DNA of 64,000 nt, from the NCBI GenBank assembly GCA_022842185.1, contig JALHQB010000003.1, positions 67,297-131,296 on the forward strand, given 5' to 3'. Position 1 is the first letter of the stretch. Each line of letters begins with the position of its first letter. This document shows, one piece after another, positions 36,861-45,139 of the stretch. Below the pieces are notes generated by a model. The model made no database searches. It saw only the letters and a list, made by a program, of their open reading frames with translations, and was not told the origin of the DNA. Made by a program: the position numbers and the translations under genes. The DNA comes from Acetobacteraceae bacterium. GTDB taxonomy: Bacteria > Pseudomonadota > Alphaproteobacteria > Acetobacterales > Acetobacteraceae.

Positions 36861-38207
36861 TCAGGCGGCCAGCACCGCCTCCACCGCCGCGGCGACTGCG
36901 AATAGCCGCGCATCGCCCATGTGTTCGCCGGTCAGCATCAGCCCGACCGGCGCTTCCCCCGGCGCGTGGCAGGGGATGCTGATCGAGCAGCGGTCGAGGA
37001 AATTGCCGACCGCCGTGTTGCGAAGCAGCAGCATGTTGATGCGGTTGTAGTCCGCCTCCTCCTCCACCTCCGCAAGGCGCGGCGGCACGATCGGGCAGGT
37101 CGGGCAGATCACCGCATCGAAGGGCGCGGTACGCGGCGCGATGGCGGCGATGATCCGGGCGCGGGCATCGAGCAGCTCGACATAGTCGGCCGCCGACATC
37201 CTCTCCCCGCGGCGGATGCGCTTGAGGATGCGCGGGTCATAGGCGTCGGCCTTCTCGGCGATCAGACCGTGATGCCAGGCCCAGGCCTCGCTGGCCGCGA
37301 AGCCGCCTGCGCCATTCGCGGCGGCGATCTGGTCGAGTTCCGGCAGGTCGAACTCGATCACCTGTGCGCCGGCCGCTGAAAGGCGGGTGACCGTGCGGCC
37401 GAACACGGCGGCCACCGTGCCGTCCATGCCGTCAGTCAGGAAGGTGCCGCGCGGCAAGCCCAGCCGCAGCCCCTTGATGCGGGCCGCCGGCGGCGGCATC
37501 GGGTCCTCGGCGCCAGCCATGATGGCGTCGACGATGGCGCAATCGGCCACGCTGCGCGCCAGCGGGCCAGCTGAATCGAGCGAACCTGCCAGCGGCAGGA
37601 TGCCGGTGAGCGGCACGCGCCTGGCCGTCGGCTTCCAGCCCACCACGCCGCACAGCGCCGCCGGGATGCGGCAGGACCCGCCGGTGTCGGTGCCCAGGCC
37701 GGCGAAGCCCATCCCATCGGCCACCGCGACGCCGGCACCCGAGGACGACCCGCCCGGCAGCCGCCCCGTCGCGCGGTCCCACGGGCTTAAAGGCGTGCCG
37801 AAATGCGGGTTCACCCCAAGGCCGGAGAAGGCGAATTCCACCATGTTGGTCCGACCGAGGATGACGAAGCCGGCACGGACCAGCCGCTGCACGGAAGGGG
37901 CTGTCACCTTCGCCGCCCGGGCGCCCTTCAGCGCCACCGAACCGGCCTGGGTCGTCACCCCGGCTTCGTCGTACAGGTCTTTGATACTGATCGGGATGCC
38001 GGCGAAGGCCGATGGCGCGCGCCCGGCGGCACGCAGCGCGTCCATCGCGGCGGCGCAGGCGCGTGCGCTTTCGGCATGCACGGTGATGAAGGCGCGCGCC
38101 CCTTCCCCGTCCCGATCGGCAATGCGGTCAAGCGCGGCGTCGGTCAGCGCCGCGGCGGAGATGCGCCCAGAAGCGAGGGCCGCGGCGGCATCGGCGATGG
38201 TCTTCAT
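36861..38207 (-). CDS. Amidase signature family protein
   Basis: A 448-residue amidase. The Ser-cisSer-Lys triad is present: lysine in IPISIKDLYD, and serines in LPGGSSSGAGV and TDTGGSCRIPA. Signature enzymes hydrolyse amides or act on GatA-like substrates. There are no GatB or GatC partners, so a catabolic or detoxifying role is more likely than tRNA amidation. The gene faces away from the cupin gene, sharing a 300-bp divergent region that holds a long stem-loop. Confidence 0.92.
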   Translation of the reverse strand: MKTIADAAAALASGRISAAALTDAALDRIADRDGEGARAFITVHAESARACAAAMDALRAAGRAPSAFAGIPISIKDLYDEAGVTTQAGSVALKGARAAKVTAPSVQRLVRAGFVILGRTNMVEFAFSGLGVNPHFGTPLSPWDRATGRLPGGSSSGAGVAVADGMGFAGLGTDTGGSCRIPAALCGVVGWKPTARRVPLTGILPLAGSLDSAGPLARSVADCAIVDAIMAGAEDPMPPPAARIKGLRLGLPRGTFLTDGMDGTVAAVFGRTVTRLSAAGAQVIEFDLPELDQIAAANGAGGFAASEAWAWHHGLIAEKADAYDPRILKRIRRGERMSAADYVELLDARARIIAAIAPRTAPFDAVICPTCPIVPPRLAEVEEEADYNRINMLLLRNTAVGNFLDRCSISIPCHAPGEAPVGLMLTGEHMGDARLFAVAAAVEAVLAA

Positions 38208-38408
38208 GCGGGGCGCTGCTCCTCAGTGTCTGTTCGCGAATGCGCCGCGCGGCGCAAGCTCGTCTCCGGCGCTGGCCCGCATCCCCACCCGGCCACCCCA
38301 GGTCAGCATCCTGTCGTTGGGTGGCCGGGTGGAGTGCGGGCCGGTATCGGACTTACTGCGCGCGCATTCTCCCGCCGCATCGGGGGATCGACAAGGGCGC
38401 CGAGGAGG

Positions 38409-38455
38409 GCGAGAATTTTGCGTGCGCCACCCCTGGCGGAGGCGTAAATTCTCGC
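38409..38455. promoter_or_regulatory. Long stem-loop in the amidase-cupin divergent region
   Basis: Two perfect 10-base arms, GCGAGAATTT (38409-38418) and AAATTCTCGC (38446-38455), enclose 27 GC-rich bases that can form a second small hairpin (GCGCC ... GGCG). The AT-rich arms stand out from the surroundings. It ends 52 bp before the cupin start codon. It could be an operator pair, an attenuator or a leader element. Confidence 0.4.
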
Positions 38456-38507
38456 GCAGGCTCCACCCAGGGATTGCGATGTCCCACCAAGCAGGGAGGC
38501 ACCCCCG

Positions 38508-39065
38508 ATGTTCGTCCTCGACACCTTCATCAGCGATTGCCGCGCGGCGATCGCGCAGGACAGCAGCCACAAATCGGTGCGAGAGGTCGTGGCGCGCGCC
38601 GTCGCCGACCATGCCTCGGTCCTCAAGGCGCTTGGCGAGCCCACCAAGGCGGGGCTGGTGCCGCTGTATCGGTCCGCGGATCTGACCATCCTGAACCTGA
38701 CCTGGGGGCCACTGATGACGCTGCAGCCGCATGACCACCGGATGTGGGCCTGCATCGGCATCTATGGCGGGCGCGAGGACAACATCTTCTGGCGCCGGAT
38801 CGAGGATGACGACGGCCACCGGATCGAGGCCGCGGGTGCCAAGGCGCTGGCGACCGGCGAGTGCACCGTACTGGGCAAGGACATCATCCATTCGGTGACC
38901 AACCCGATCCCGCGCCTGACCGGCGCGATCCACGTCTATGGGGGCGATTTCTTCGCCGCGCATCGCAGCGAGTGGGACCCGGAGACGCTGGAGGAAGGAC
39001 CGTATGATTCGGCGGCGGTGATGCAGCGCTTCGAGGACAGCAACGCGATGCTGGCGCGCAGGTGA
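38508..39065 (+). CDS. Cupin-fold, cysteine dioxygenase-like metalloprotein
   Basis: A 185-residue single cupin. The metal-binding pattern is HDHRMW (H75, H77) plus a later histidine in GKDIIHSVTNP (H128), the three-histidine set of thiol dioxygenases. The N-terminal helices (FVLDTFISDCRAAI ... VREVVARAV) match the cysteine dioxygenase/3-mercaptopropionate dioxygenase superfamily. The exact substrate cannot be deduced, and many such proteins are annotated only as predicted metal-dependent enzymes. The end (ETLEEGPYDSAAVMQRFEDS) is acidic. Confidence 0.8.
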   Translation: MFVLDTFISDCRAAIAQDSSHKSVREVVARAVADHASVLKALGEPTKAGLVPLYRSADLTILNLTWGPLMTLQPHDHRMWACIGIYGGREDNIFWRRIEDDDGHRIEAAGAKALATGECTVLGKDIIHSVTNPIPRLTGAIHVYGGDFFAAHRSEWDPETLEEGPYDSAAVMQRFEDSNAMLARR

Positions 39066-39313
39066 CGGCGGCGCCAGACGCGCACCGCCACGCGATCCAT
39101 CGGCTCGCGGGGCGTCGGCGCTTTGGGCGCGGTGCGCCAGACCGTACTGGCGCTAAGCCGCGAGCACCTTCACTCGCGGATTGGTTCCACTCAGCAACAG
39201 CCTGCACTGGTCCCAGCGCTTCAGCCTGACGGCCGCAGCTACTCGAATACCGCAGGTGAAATTAAACCAGACGTTAGAGCGGGGCTGGCGAACACCGTCG
39301 AACCAGCCGCGTT

Positions 39314-39454
39314 CTAACGTCCGGACAGCGACCCCACCCTACGGCTGAGTTCGGCCATGATCGTCCAGACACGTTCCGCATCCATGCGCGTCTCAGGATC
39401 GTTCAACAGGCGGTCAACTTCCGCCATCCGCCGCTCGATCTCGGCTTCCGACAT
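39314..39454 (-). CDS. Small hypothetical protein (46 residues)
   Basis: An acidic/basic helical peptide beginning MSEAEIERRMAEVDRLLNDP and ending RRVGSLSGR. A strong Shine-Dalgarno sequence GGAGGATGGA sits directly before the ATG, better than at many longer genes here. The amphipathic pattern (charged heptads, then RMDAERVWTIMAELSRR) looks like a real helix. It lies in a 495-bp gap between the cupin and protease genes. Function unknown; a similar short helix occurs in many small alphaproteobacterial proteins. Confidence 0.55.
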   Translation of the reverse strand: MSEAEIERRMAEVDRLLNDPETRMDAERVWTIMAELSRRVGSLSGR

Positions 39455-39560
39455 TCCATCCTCCAGGGCCGCGACCTTCTGCGGCACGATTCACACAGTC
39501 GGGGTCAAAAGCGCCTGAATCATGGATGGGTTGCGGCGAAGGGTGGGCACAGTGCCGTGA

Positions 39561-40451
39561 TCACCCCCGGCACAGCACCGGGAATACCGCCGGCGCCACG
39601 GCCGCGGACACAGCCCGCGCGCCAGTCCCGGCGGCACCTGTGCCGCGTTCCGGCCGCACGCCATGTTCGGCGAGAAACCCTTCGACCTGATCCGCCCGGA
39701 TGGCGAAGTTCACGCCCTGCGGCAGGCTGCCGGTCGCCCGCAACACCACCAGGTCGTTCAGCCGCCCGACGGCGACACCCAGCAACAGCCCCGCATCATC
39801 GACGGCCGGCCCGCCGGAATTGCCTGGCTGCACCGCGGCATTCATCTGGAAGCGGGACGCATCGCCGCCCAGCCCGGACAACGCCGTGACGATCCCGTTC
39901 GTCACGTTCAGCCCCGTGGCGAGCTGCTGGCCATAGGGAAAGCCGAAGACCAGAACGGTCTCGCCCAGTTCCACCGCCGCGCGGTCACGAAACCGCACCA
40001 CGGACTGGAATCCGCGCCCGAGGTCGAGCAGCGCCAGGTCCCGCCGCCGATCGCTGGCGACCACGCGCACCTGCCGGCCCTGGCCATCGACGATCGACCG
40101 GCAGCCCTGCACGACATGGGCATTGGTGATCGCCAGGCCATTGGCGGTGACGGCGAAGGCCGAACCGTTGCTGAGCGGCCGGCCCGAGCGCGGTGCGGCG
40201 GGGGCGGCCTCGGCCTGGCCTTCGCCCGGCTTGCCGGGCGGCGCGCCCGGCATGCCCGCCGGCCCGGCATCCGCCGGCACGGCCGTCCCATCCGGCCCGC
40301 GCACATAGCGCGCGACCGGCGCATTGCCGCCGCCATAATCGGTCACGATGGTGCCGTCCGGCGCCACCACCGCGACGCCGGCCGGCTCCACCTCCTGCGG
40401 GGCGCAGGCGATGGTGAACAGCAGGAGGGCGAGAGCGGGTGCGTGTCGCAT
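39561..40451 (-). CDS. Trypsin-like serine protease (S1C/DegP-type, single domain)
   Basis: A 296-residue exported protease. The signal segment ALALLLFTIAC ends in a cysteine and may be a lipoprotein signal, though the lipobox is weak. A proline/glycine-rich linker (about residues 55-85) precedes the catalytic domain with the triad histidine in ITNAHVVQG, aspartate in RRDLALLDLG and serine in QPGNSGGPAV. No PDZ domain follows, unlike DegP. An upstream in-frame ATG at 40478 is an alternative start. It is the last gene of the CoA-transferase/bioY/HMG-CoA lyase group. Confidence 0.85.
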   Translation of the reverse strand: MRHAPALALLLFTIACAPQEVEPAGVAVVAPDGTIVTDYGGGNAPVARYVRGPDGTAVPADAGPAGMPGAPPGKPGEGQAEAAPAAPRSGRPLSNGSAFAVTANGLAITNAHVVQGCRSIVDGQGRQVRVVASDRRRDLALLDLGRGFQSVVRFRDRAAVELGETVLVFGFPYGQQLATGLNVTNGIVTALSGLGGDASRFQMNAAVQPGNSGGPAVDDAGLLLGVAVGRLNDLVVLRATGSLPQGVNFAIRADQVEGFLAEHGVRPERGTGAAGTGARAVSAAVAPAVFPVLCRG

Positions 40452-40516
40452 GCGGCCGATCACATTGGGTGGGGGCATCGCACGCGAAAGGGCGCGCGGG
40501 GCTGGGGGGTGCGGCG

Positions 40517-41419
40517 TCACGCCGCCTGCCGCGCGGCCGACACCGCACGCATGCGGCCGCCCGGCACGGCGCCCGGAATGGCGGCGGCCATGTCGGCCGC
40601 GACCAGCAGCCGGTTCCACGCGATCCCGGTCTCCACGCCCATGCGGCGGAACATCCAGGCCAGATCCTCGGTCGCCACATTGCCGGTCGCACCGGGGGCG
40701 AAGGGGCAGCCGCCGATGCCGCCGGCGGCGCTGTCGAACACCCGGCAGCCGGCTTCCCAGGCGGCGGAGACATTGGCCACGCCCATGCCATAGGTGTCAT
40801 GGCCATGATAGGCGAAGCGGTTGCCCCAGCGCCCGATCGCCTGGCGGAACACGCGCGACACCTGATCGGGGCTGGCATTGCCGGTGGTGTCGGCCAGCGC
40901 GATTTCCATGTCCGGGTCCAGGAAGACGATGCGCTCGACCCATTCCAGCGCCTCGGCTTCCGGCACGACCCCATCGAAGGGGCAGTGGAAGACGCAGGAC
41001 AGGTTGAAGCGGATCAGCGTGCCGGCCGGGGTGTCCTTCACCAGCTTCGCCAGCTCGTCGAAGGATTCCTCCCGCGTGCGATTGAGGTTCGCCTTGTTGT
41101 GCCCCGCGGTGGCGGACATGAAGAAGCCGAGGCGGTCGGCGCCATGTTCGATGGCGGCGTCGAAGCCGCGCCGGTTCGGCACCAGCACGGTCGATTCCAG
41201 CCCGGGCATCCGCTTGCAGGCGGCGAGCACCACCTCCGTCTGCGCCATCTGCGGGATCGCCTTGGGGGAGACGAAGGACCCGACCTCCATGCGCCGCAGC
41301 CCGGCATCGTAGCAGGCCTGGATCAGGGCGATCTTGGCGTCGGTGGACACCAGCGCGCCGGTGATCGACTGGATGCCGTCGCGCGGGGCGACCTCGCTGA
41401 TGATGGCGGTCTGGGTCAT
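40517..41419 (-). CDS. Hydroxymethylglutaryl-CoA lyase-like enzyme
   Basis: A 300-residue TIM-barrel lyase of the HMGL family, cleaving HMG-CoA to acetoacetate and acetyl-CoA in leucine catabolism. Visible features are the metal site start SEVAPRDGIQ, the AYHGHDTYGMG metal histidines and the catalytic-loop cysteine in GGIGGCPFAPGATGN. The start is the ATG at 41419 (MTQTAIISEV). It is downstream of bioY and a class III CoA-transferase on the same strand. Related citramalate or 3-hydroxy-acyl-CoA lyases share the fold, so the exact acyl-CoA is moderately certain. Confidence 0.9.
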   Translation of the reverse strand: MTQTAIISEVAPRDGIQSITGALVSTDAKIALIQACYDAGLRRMEVGSFVSPKAIPQMAQTEVVLAACKRMPGLESTVLVPNRRGFDAAIEHGADRLGFFMSATAGHNKANLNRTREESFDELAKLVKDTPAGTLIRFNLSCVFHCPFDGVVPEAEALEWVERIVFLDPDMEIALADTTGNASPDQVSRVFRQAIGRWGNRFAYHGHDTYGMGVANVSAAWEAGCRVFDSAAGGIGGCPFAPGATGNVATEDLAWMFRRMGVETGIAWNRLLVAADMAAAIPGAVPGGRMRAVSAARQAA

Positions 41420-41497
41420 CCGATCGTCCTTTCCTCGCGGCCCTTCGGGCACGCTTCCCGGTGTAACCTTGGCGCGGGGCCGCGGCAACGCGGATGG

Positions 41498-42013
41498 TCA
41501 GCCGCGGCGCAGCATCCGCAGCAGCACCAGCGCCAGCGCCGTCTTCACCACCGTGCCCGGAATGAAGGGGATGAAGCCCGCCACCACCGCGCGCTCGATA
41601 CCCACGAAGCCAGCCAGCCACGCGATGCCTGGGATGAACACCACGAGATGCGCGGCCGTCAGCATCGCGCCGGCGCGCCGCCAGCCGCTGCCGGCATGTC
41701 CCGCCAGCCAGGCGGCCGGAAGGAAGCCGACCAGATAGCCCGCCGTCGGCCCGGCCAGCGCGGCGATGCCGCCCGTGCCGTTGGCGAAGACCGGCAACCC
41801 GGCGGCGCCCTCGGCCAGGTACAGGGCCACGGTCGCCACGCCGAAGCGCGCGCCGCCCAGGGCGCCGAGAAGCAGCACGACCAGCGTCTGCAACGTCGCC
41901 GGCACCGGCCACAGCGGCAGGGCGACCTGCGCGGAAGCCGCCAGCGCGGCCGAACCGAGCAGGGCCAGGCCCCAGAAACGAACTGCGCCCTGCGGCGCGG
42001 CAACAGCGATCAT
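41498..42013 (-). CDS. bioY: Biotin transporter BioY
   Basis: A 171-residue ECF-type S component with about six helices. The family pattern QVALPLWPVPATLQTLVVLL, followed by GPTAGYLVGFLPAAWLAG, is diagnostic. It can import biotin alone or with a shared EcfAT module. It lies 24 bp after the CoA-transferase gene and 78 bp before the HMG-CoA lyase gene. Biotin supply in a leucine-degradation context would serve methylcrotonyl-CoA carboxylase, although no carboxylase is in the window. Confidence 0.95.
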   Translation of the reverse strand: MIAVAAPQGAVRFWGLALLGSAALAASAQVALPLWPVPATLQTLVVLLLGALGGARFGVATVALYLAEGAAGLPVFANGTGGIAALAGPTAGYLVGFLPAAWLAGHAGSGWRRAGAMLTAAHLVVFIPGIAWLAGFVGIERAVVAGFIPFIPGTVVKTALALVLLRMLRRG

Positions 42014-42037
42014 TGGATCGAAGACTCCAGATACACG

Positions 42038-43243
42038 TCAGGCAGAAGGCGCAAGTGGCGGAGCAACGGCGCGGTCGAGCGCCCCGAACACCTGCTCATT
42101 ATGCGCTCCGGCGGCCACGCCCGGCCAGCGCACCATCTCCCGCGGCGCCACACCATCGAAGCGGAACGGCGCGGCCGGATGCAGCACTGTCCCCAGCAGC
42201 GGGTCCGCCACTTCCATCACCCAGCCGCGCTCGCGGAAATGCGGGTCGGTCGCGCAATCGGCCATGTCGAACAGCCGCGAACACGGCACTTCGGCGGCTT
42301 CCAGGATGGCCTCGGCCTCCGCGCCGGTCTTGGTGCGCGTCCATTCGGCGATGGCGGCATCCAGCTCGCCGACATTCTCACAACGCCCGGCATTGTTGGC
42401 GAAGCGCGGGTCGGCCGCCATCGCCGGCCGGCCGATCGCGCCCATCAGCCGCTTGAAGATCAAATCCGAATTGCCGGCGATGCACAGCCATTTCCCATCC
42501 GCACAGGGATAGGTGTTGGTCGGCGCGGCGGTCTTGATCGCCGCCCCCTGCGGCTGCCGCACCCAGCCGAACAGGCCGTATTCCGGCAGCATGCCTTCCA
42601 TCAGCGAGAACACGGACGACACCAGGTCCACATCGACCACCCGCCCTTTCGCCGCCGGGTCGCCCTTCACCTGCCAGCAGGCCGCGACCACGGCCATCGC
42701 GCAGTACATGCCGGCGAGGTCGTCGCTGATCGAAACGCCGCAACGCGGCGGGGCGTATTCGGTCTGGCCTGGGTTGGCGGTCAAATGCCGCAGGCCGCCC
42801 ATCGCCTCGCCAATGGCGCCGAAGGCGGGCTTGTCCCGATACGGCCCATCCTGGCCATAGCCGGAGATGCGCCCAATCGTCAGCCGCGGGTTCTCCGCAT
42901 GCAGGACGTCCGGCCCCAGCCCGATCCGTTCGAGGTATCCGGCGCGGAAATTCTCCACCAGCGCATCCGAACGCTTCAGCAGCGCCATCAGCTTCGCGCG
43001 GTCATCCGGCTTTTTAAGATCCAGCGTCACCGACAGCTTGTTGCGCCCATGCACGCTGAACCAGACGGCATTGCCATCGACGCTGGACCCCCAGCCGCGC
43101 ACCGGGTCGCCATCGGGCGGTTCCACCTTCACCACCTCCGCCCCGAGGTCCGCCAGCAGCCGGGTGGCGAAGGGCGCGGCGATGTAGTGACCGAGTTCGA
43201 CGATCTTCAGCCCGGCGAGGGGCAGGTTGGGCGCTTGCGTCAT
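42038..43243 (-). CDS. Class III (CaiB/BaiF family) CoA-transferase
   Basis: A 401-residue acyl-CoA transferase. The N-terminal LPLAGLKIVELGHYIAAPFA and LADLGAEVVKVEPPDGDPVR are family signatures. The catalytic aspartate is expected in the segment GVSISDDLAGMYCAMAVVAA. It is the first gene of a leftward cluster with bioY and HMG-CoA lyase, so it probably activates or exchanges a dicarboxylic or hydroxy acid as the CoA ester. Start at 43243 (MTQAPNLPL); an ATG four codons upstream is in frame. Confidence 0.92.
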   Translation of the reverse strand: MTQAPNLPLAGLKIVELGHYIAAPFATRLLADLGAEVVKVEPPDGDPVRGWGSSVDGNAVWFSVHGRNKLSVTLDLKKPDDRAKLMALLKRSDALVENFRAGYLERIGLGPDVLHAENPRLTIGRISGYGQDGPYRDKPAFGAIGEAMGGLRHLTANPGQTEYAPPRCGVSISDDLAGMYCAMAVVAACWQVKGDPAAKGRVVDVDLVSSVFSLMEGMLPEYGLFGWVRQPQGAAIKTAAPTNTYPCADGKWLCIAGNSDLIFKRLMGAIGRPAMAADPRFANNAGRCENVGELDAAIAEWTRTKTGAEAEAILEAAEVPCSRLFDMADCATDPHFRERGWVMEVADPLLGTVLHPAAPFRFDGVAPREMVRWPGVAAGAHNEQVFGALDRAVAPPLAPSA

Positions 43244-43537
43244 GCATTGACCCATAATCCAGAACCGCCTGGGCGGGAAACGCTTCGGCAAGGGATGACG
43301 GCGCAGGATGACCCGGCCGGCGCGCTGCGGCGCGCGGCATCCTGGACGGCGCGGGTCTCCCCCTGCCCGCCGCCCTCCGGCCCGATTGGGGCCGCAAAAC
43401 TCACGGGGGCGGCGCCGCGTCGGTGCCGCCCCCGGCTTTTGCCCCTGCCCCACCCCTGCCATCCTTGTCCGCCAACTTTCCCGCGTGACCCTTTTGCGGC
43501 ACGGTGCCGTCATTCCGGGACAAAGGATGGCCGAGGC
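43244..43537. other. Divergent intergenic region, CoA-transferase / DUF4089 gene
   Basis: About 294 bp, very GC-rich, containing C-rich stretches and no conserved frame. It should carry promoters in both directions, but none is recognisable. Confidence 0.45.
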
Positions 43538-43723
43538 ATGACCGAGGATGACGCGCTCGCCCGCTATGCGGGGCTTGGTGACGCTTGGCGCGACCGGCAG
43601 GGCGAAATCGCCGAGGCCGCCGCCCTGGCCCGTCGGCTCGCCGGCGCCTTCCGCCACCCGGCGAATGAGACCGCCGAGCCGATGCCCGCCTTCGCGGTCC
43701 CCGCGCCGAAGGCCGCCCGCTGA
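43538..43723 (+). CDS. DUF4089/AtzG-like small amidase partner
   Basis: A 61-residue protein. One helical segment (ALARYAGLGDAWRDRQGEIA, then AAALARRLAGAF) precedes a short tail EPMPAFAVPAPKAAR. Length, helices and the proline-rich EPxPxF ending match the DUF4089/AtzG family, GatC-like adaptors that form a complex with an AtzE-type amidase. Its TGA overlaps the ATG of the amidase gene (TGATG), which fits obligatory co-translation. The assignment rests on pattern and context. Confidence 0.7.
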   Translation: MTEDDALARYAGLGDAWRDRQGEIAEAAALARRLAGAFRHPANETAEPMPAFAVPAPKAAR

Positions 43724-45120
43724 TGGCCGGGCAAGCGCATGACCTGACGCTGGCCGAGGCCTCCGCCGCCATCGCGCGCCGGCGCATCGCCCCGGTCGAA
43801 TACCTCGATGCCCTGCGCGCGCGGTTCGATGAACTGGAACCGCGGCTCAACACCACCATCCTGCCGCTGTGGGATGCCGCGCGCGACGATGCGAAGAAGG
43901 CCGGGCGCCGCATCGCGCGATCCGGCCCGCGCTCCCCGGTCGATGGCTTGCCGGTCGGGCTGAAGGACATCATCGACCTGGCAGGGCAGGTCACCACCTG
44001 CCATTCGCGCCATCTGCTGGACAACCGCAAAGCCGCCGATGCGGCCGTGGTCACGCGGCTGCGCGCGGCCGGCGCGGTGTTCCCGGTCAAGCTGGCGACG
44101 CATGAATTCGCCATCGGCGGGCCGGCCTTTGACCTGCCATTTCCGCCCGCCCGCAACCCGTGGAACACCGCCCATCACCCGGGCGGGTCGTCCTCGGGGT
44201 CCGGCGCGATCGTCGGCGCGAACATCCTGCCGGCGGCGTTGGGGACCGACACCGGCGGGTCCGTGCGCCATCCGGCCAGCCATTGCGGCATCGTCGGCAT
44301 GAAGGCGACCTATGGGCTGGTGTCCCGCCGCGGCGTCTTCCCGCTGGCCTTCACGCTGGACCATGTCGGGCCAATGACGAAGGACGTGGCATCCAACGCC
44401 ATTCTGCTGGGCGTCATCGCCGGCCATGACGAGGGCGACCCCGGCAGCGCCGCGCGGCGTGTCGAGAACTACGCCCGCCACATGAAAAAGGGACTGAAGG
44501 GCCTGACGATCGGCTTCGTCCGCCACTTCCACGAAACCGACCAGCCGGCCGCTGCGGAGGTCACCGCCGCACTCGACGCCGCCGCGAAGCTGCTGGCGAA
44601 GGAAGGGGCGAAGATGAAGGTCGTCACCCTGCCCTCGCTGGCCGACTTCGCCGGCGTCAACCGCGCCATCCTCCTGTCCGAAGCCGCCGCCATCCACGGC
44701 CATTGGCTGCGCGAGGCACCTGACGGGTATTCGAACCTGACGCGCAAGCGCCTCGCCCCCGGCTTGTTCGTGCGCGCCGAGGACTACATCCAGGCGCAGC
44801 GCCGCCGGCGCGAACTGGTCGCGGCGGTCGAGGCGGCCTTGGAAGGCGTGGACCTGCTGCTGACGGCATCCAGCATGGACCCCGCCTGCCGCATCGATGA
44901 CCCGGAAGCGGTCGAGATCACTTATCCCCGCCAGGCGCGCACCCCCTTCAACGTCACCGGCCATCCGGCGATGACGTTGATGTGCGGCCTGTCCAAGGCC
45001 GAGGGCCTGCCGCTCGCGCTGCAACTGGTCGGGCGTTTCTTCGACGAGGCGACGATGTATCGCGCGGCCGCCGCCTATGAACGGGCCGCACCATGGAAGG
45101 ACCTCCGCCCCGCGCTGTGA
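43723..45120 (+). CDS. Amidase signature enzyme, AtzE/GatA-like
   Basis: A 465-residue amidase with the complete triad: lysine in LPVGLKDIIDLAG, serines in HHPGGSSSGSGA and GTDTGGSVRHPA. The C-terminal GLPLALQLVGRFFDEATMYRA is typical of the AtzE/GatA branch. It is translated with the preceding 61-residue DUF4089-like protein. AtzE hydrolyses 1-carboxybiuret in cyanurate breakdown, but many paralogues have other substrates and no other cyanurate gene is near. Role: amide hydrolysis, substrate unknown. Confidence 0.92.
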   Translation: MAGQAHDLTLAEASAAIARRRIAPVEYLDALRARFDELEPRLNTTILPLWDAARDDAKKAGRRIARSGPRSPVDGLPVGLKDIIDLAGQVTTCHSRHLLDNRKAADAAVVTRLRAAGAVFPVKLATHEFAIGGPAFDLPFPPARNPWNTAHHPGGSSSGSGAIVGANILPAALGTDTGGSVRHPASHCGIVGMKATYGLVSRRGVFPLAFTLDHVGPMTKDVASNAILLGVIAGHDEGDPGSAARRVENYARHMKKGLKGLTIGFVRHFHETDQPAAAEVTAALDAAAKLLAKEGAKMKVVTLPSLADFAGVNRAILLSEAAAIHGHWLREAPDGYSNLTRKRLAPGLFVRAEDYIQAQRRRRELVAAVEAALEGVDLLLTASSMDPACRIDDPEAVEITYPRQARTPFNVTGHPAMTLMCGLSKAEGLPLALQLVGRFFDEATMYRAAAAYERAAPWKDLRPAL

Positions 45121-45139
45121 GGCGCGCGTGCCGTATCGA

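Noticed and set aside
39123..39317. A 64-residue rightward frame in the cupin-protease gap
   Set aside because: No ribosome-binding site and no recognisable structure; the opposite-strand 46-residue frame is better supported.
40439..43723. A 1094-residue rightward open frame
   Set aside because: Mostly antisense to the protease, HMG-CoA lyase, bioY and CoA-transferase genes. Only its last 61 residues (from 43538) look like a real protein and are annotated separately.
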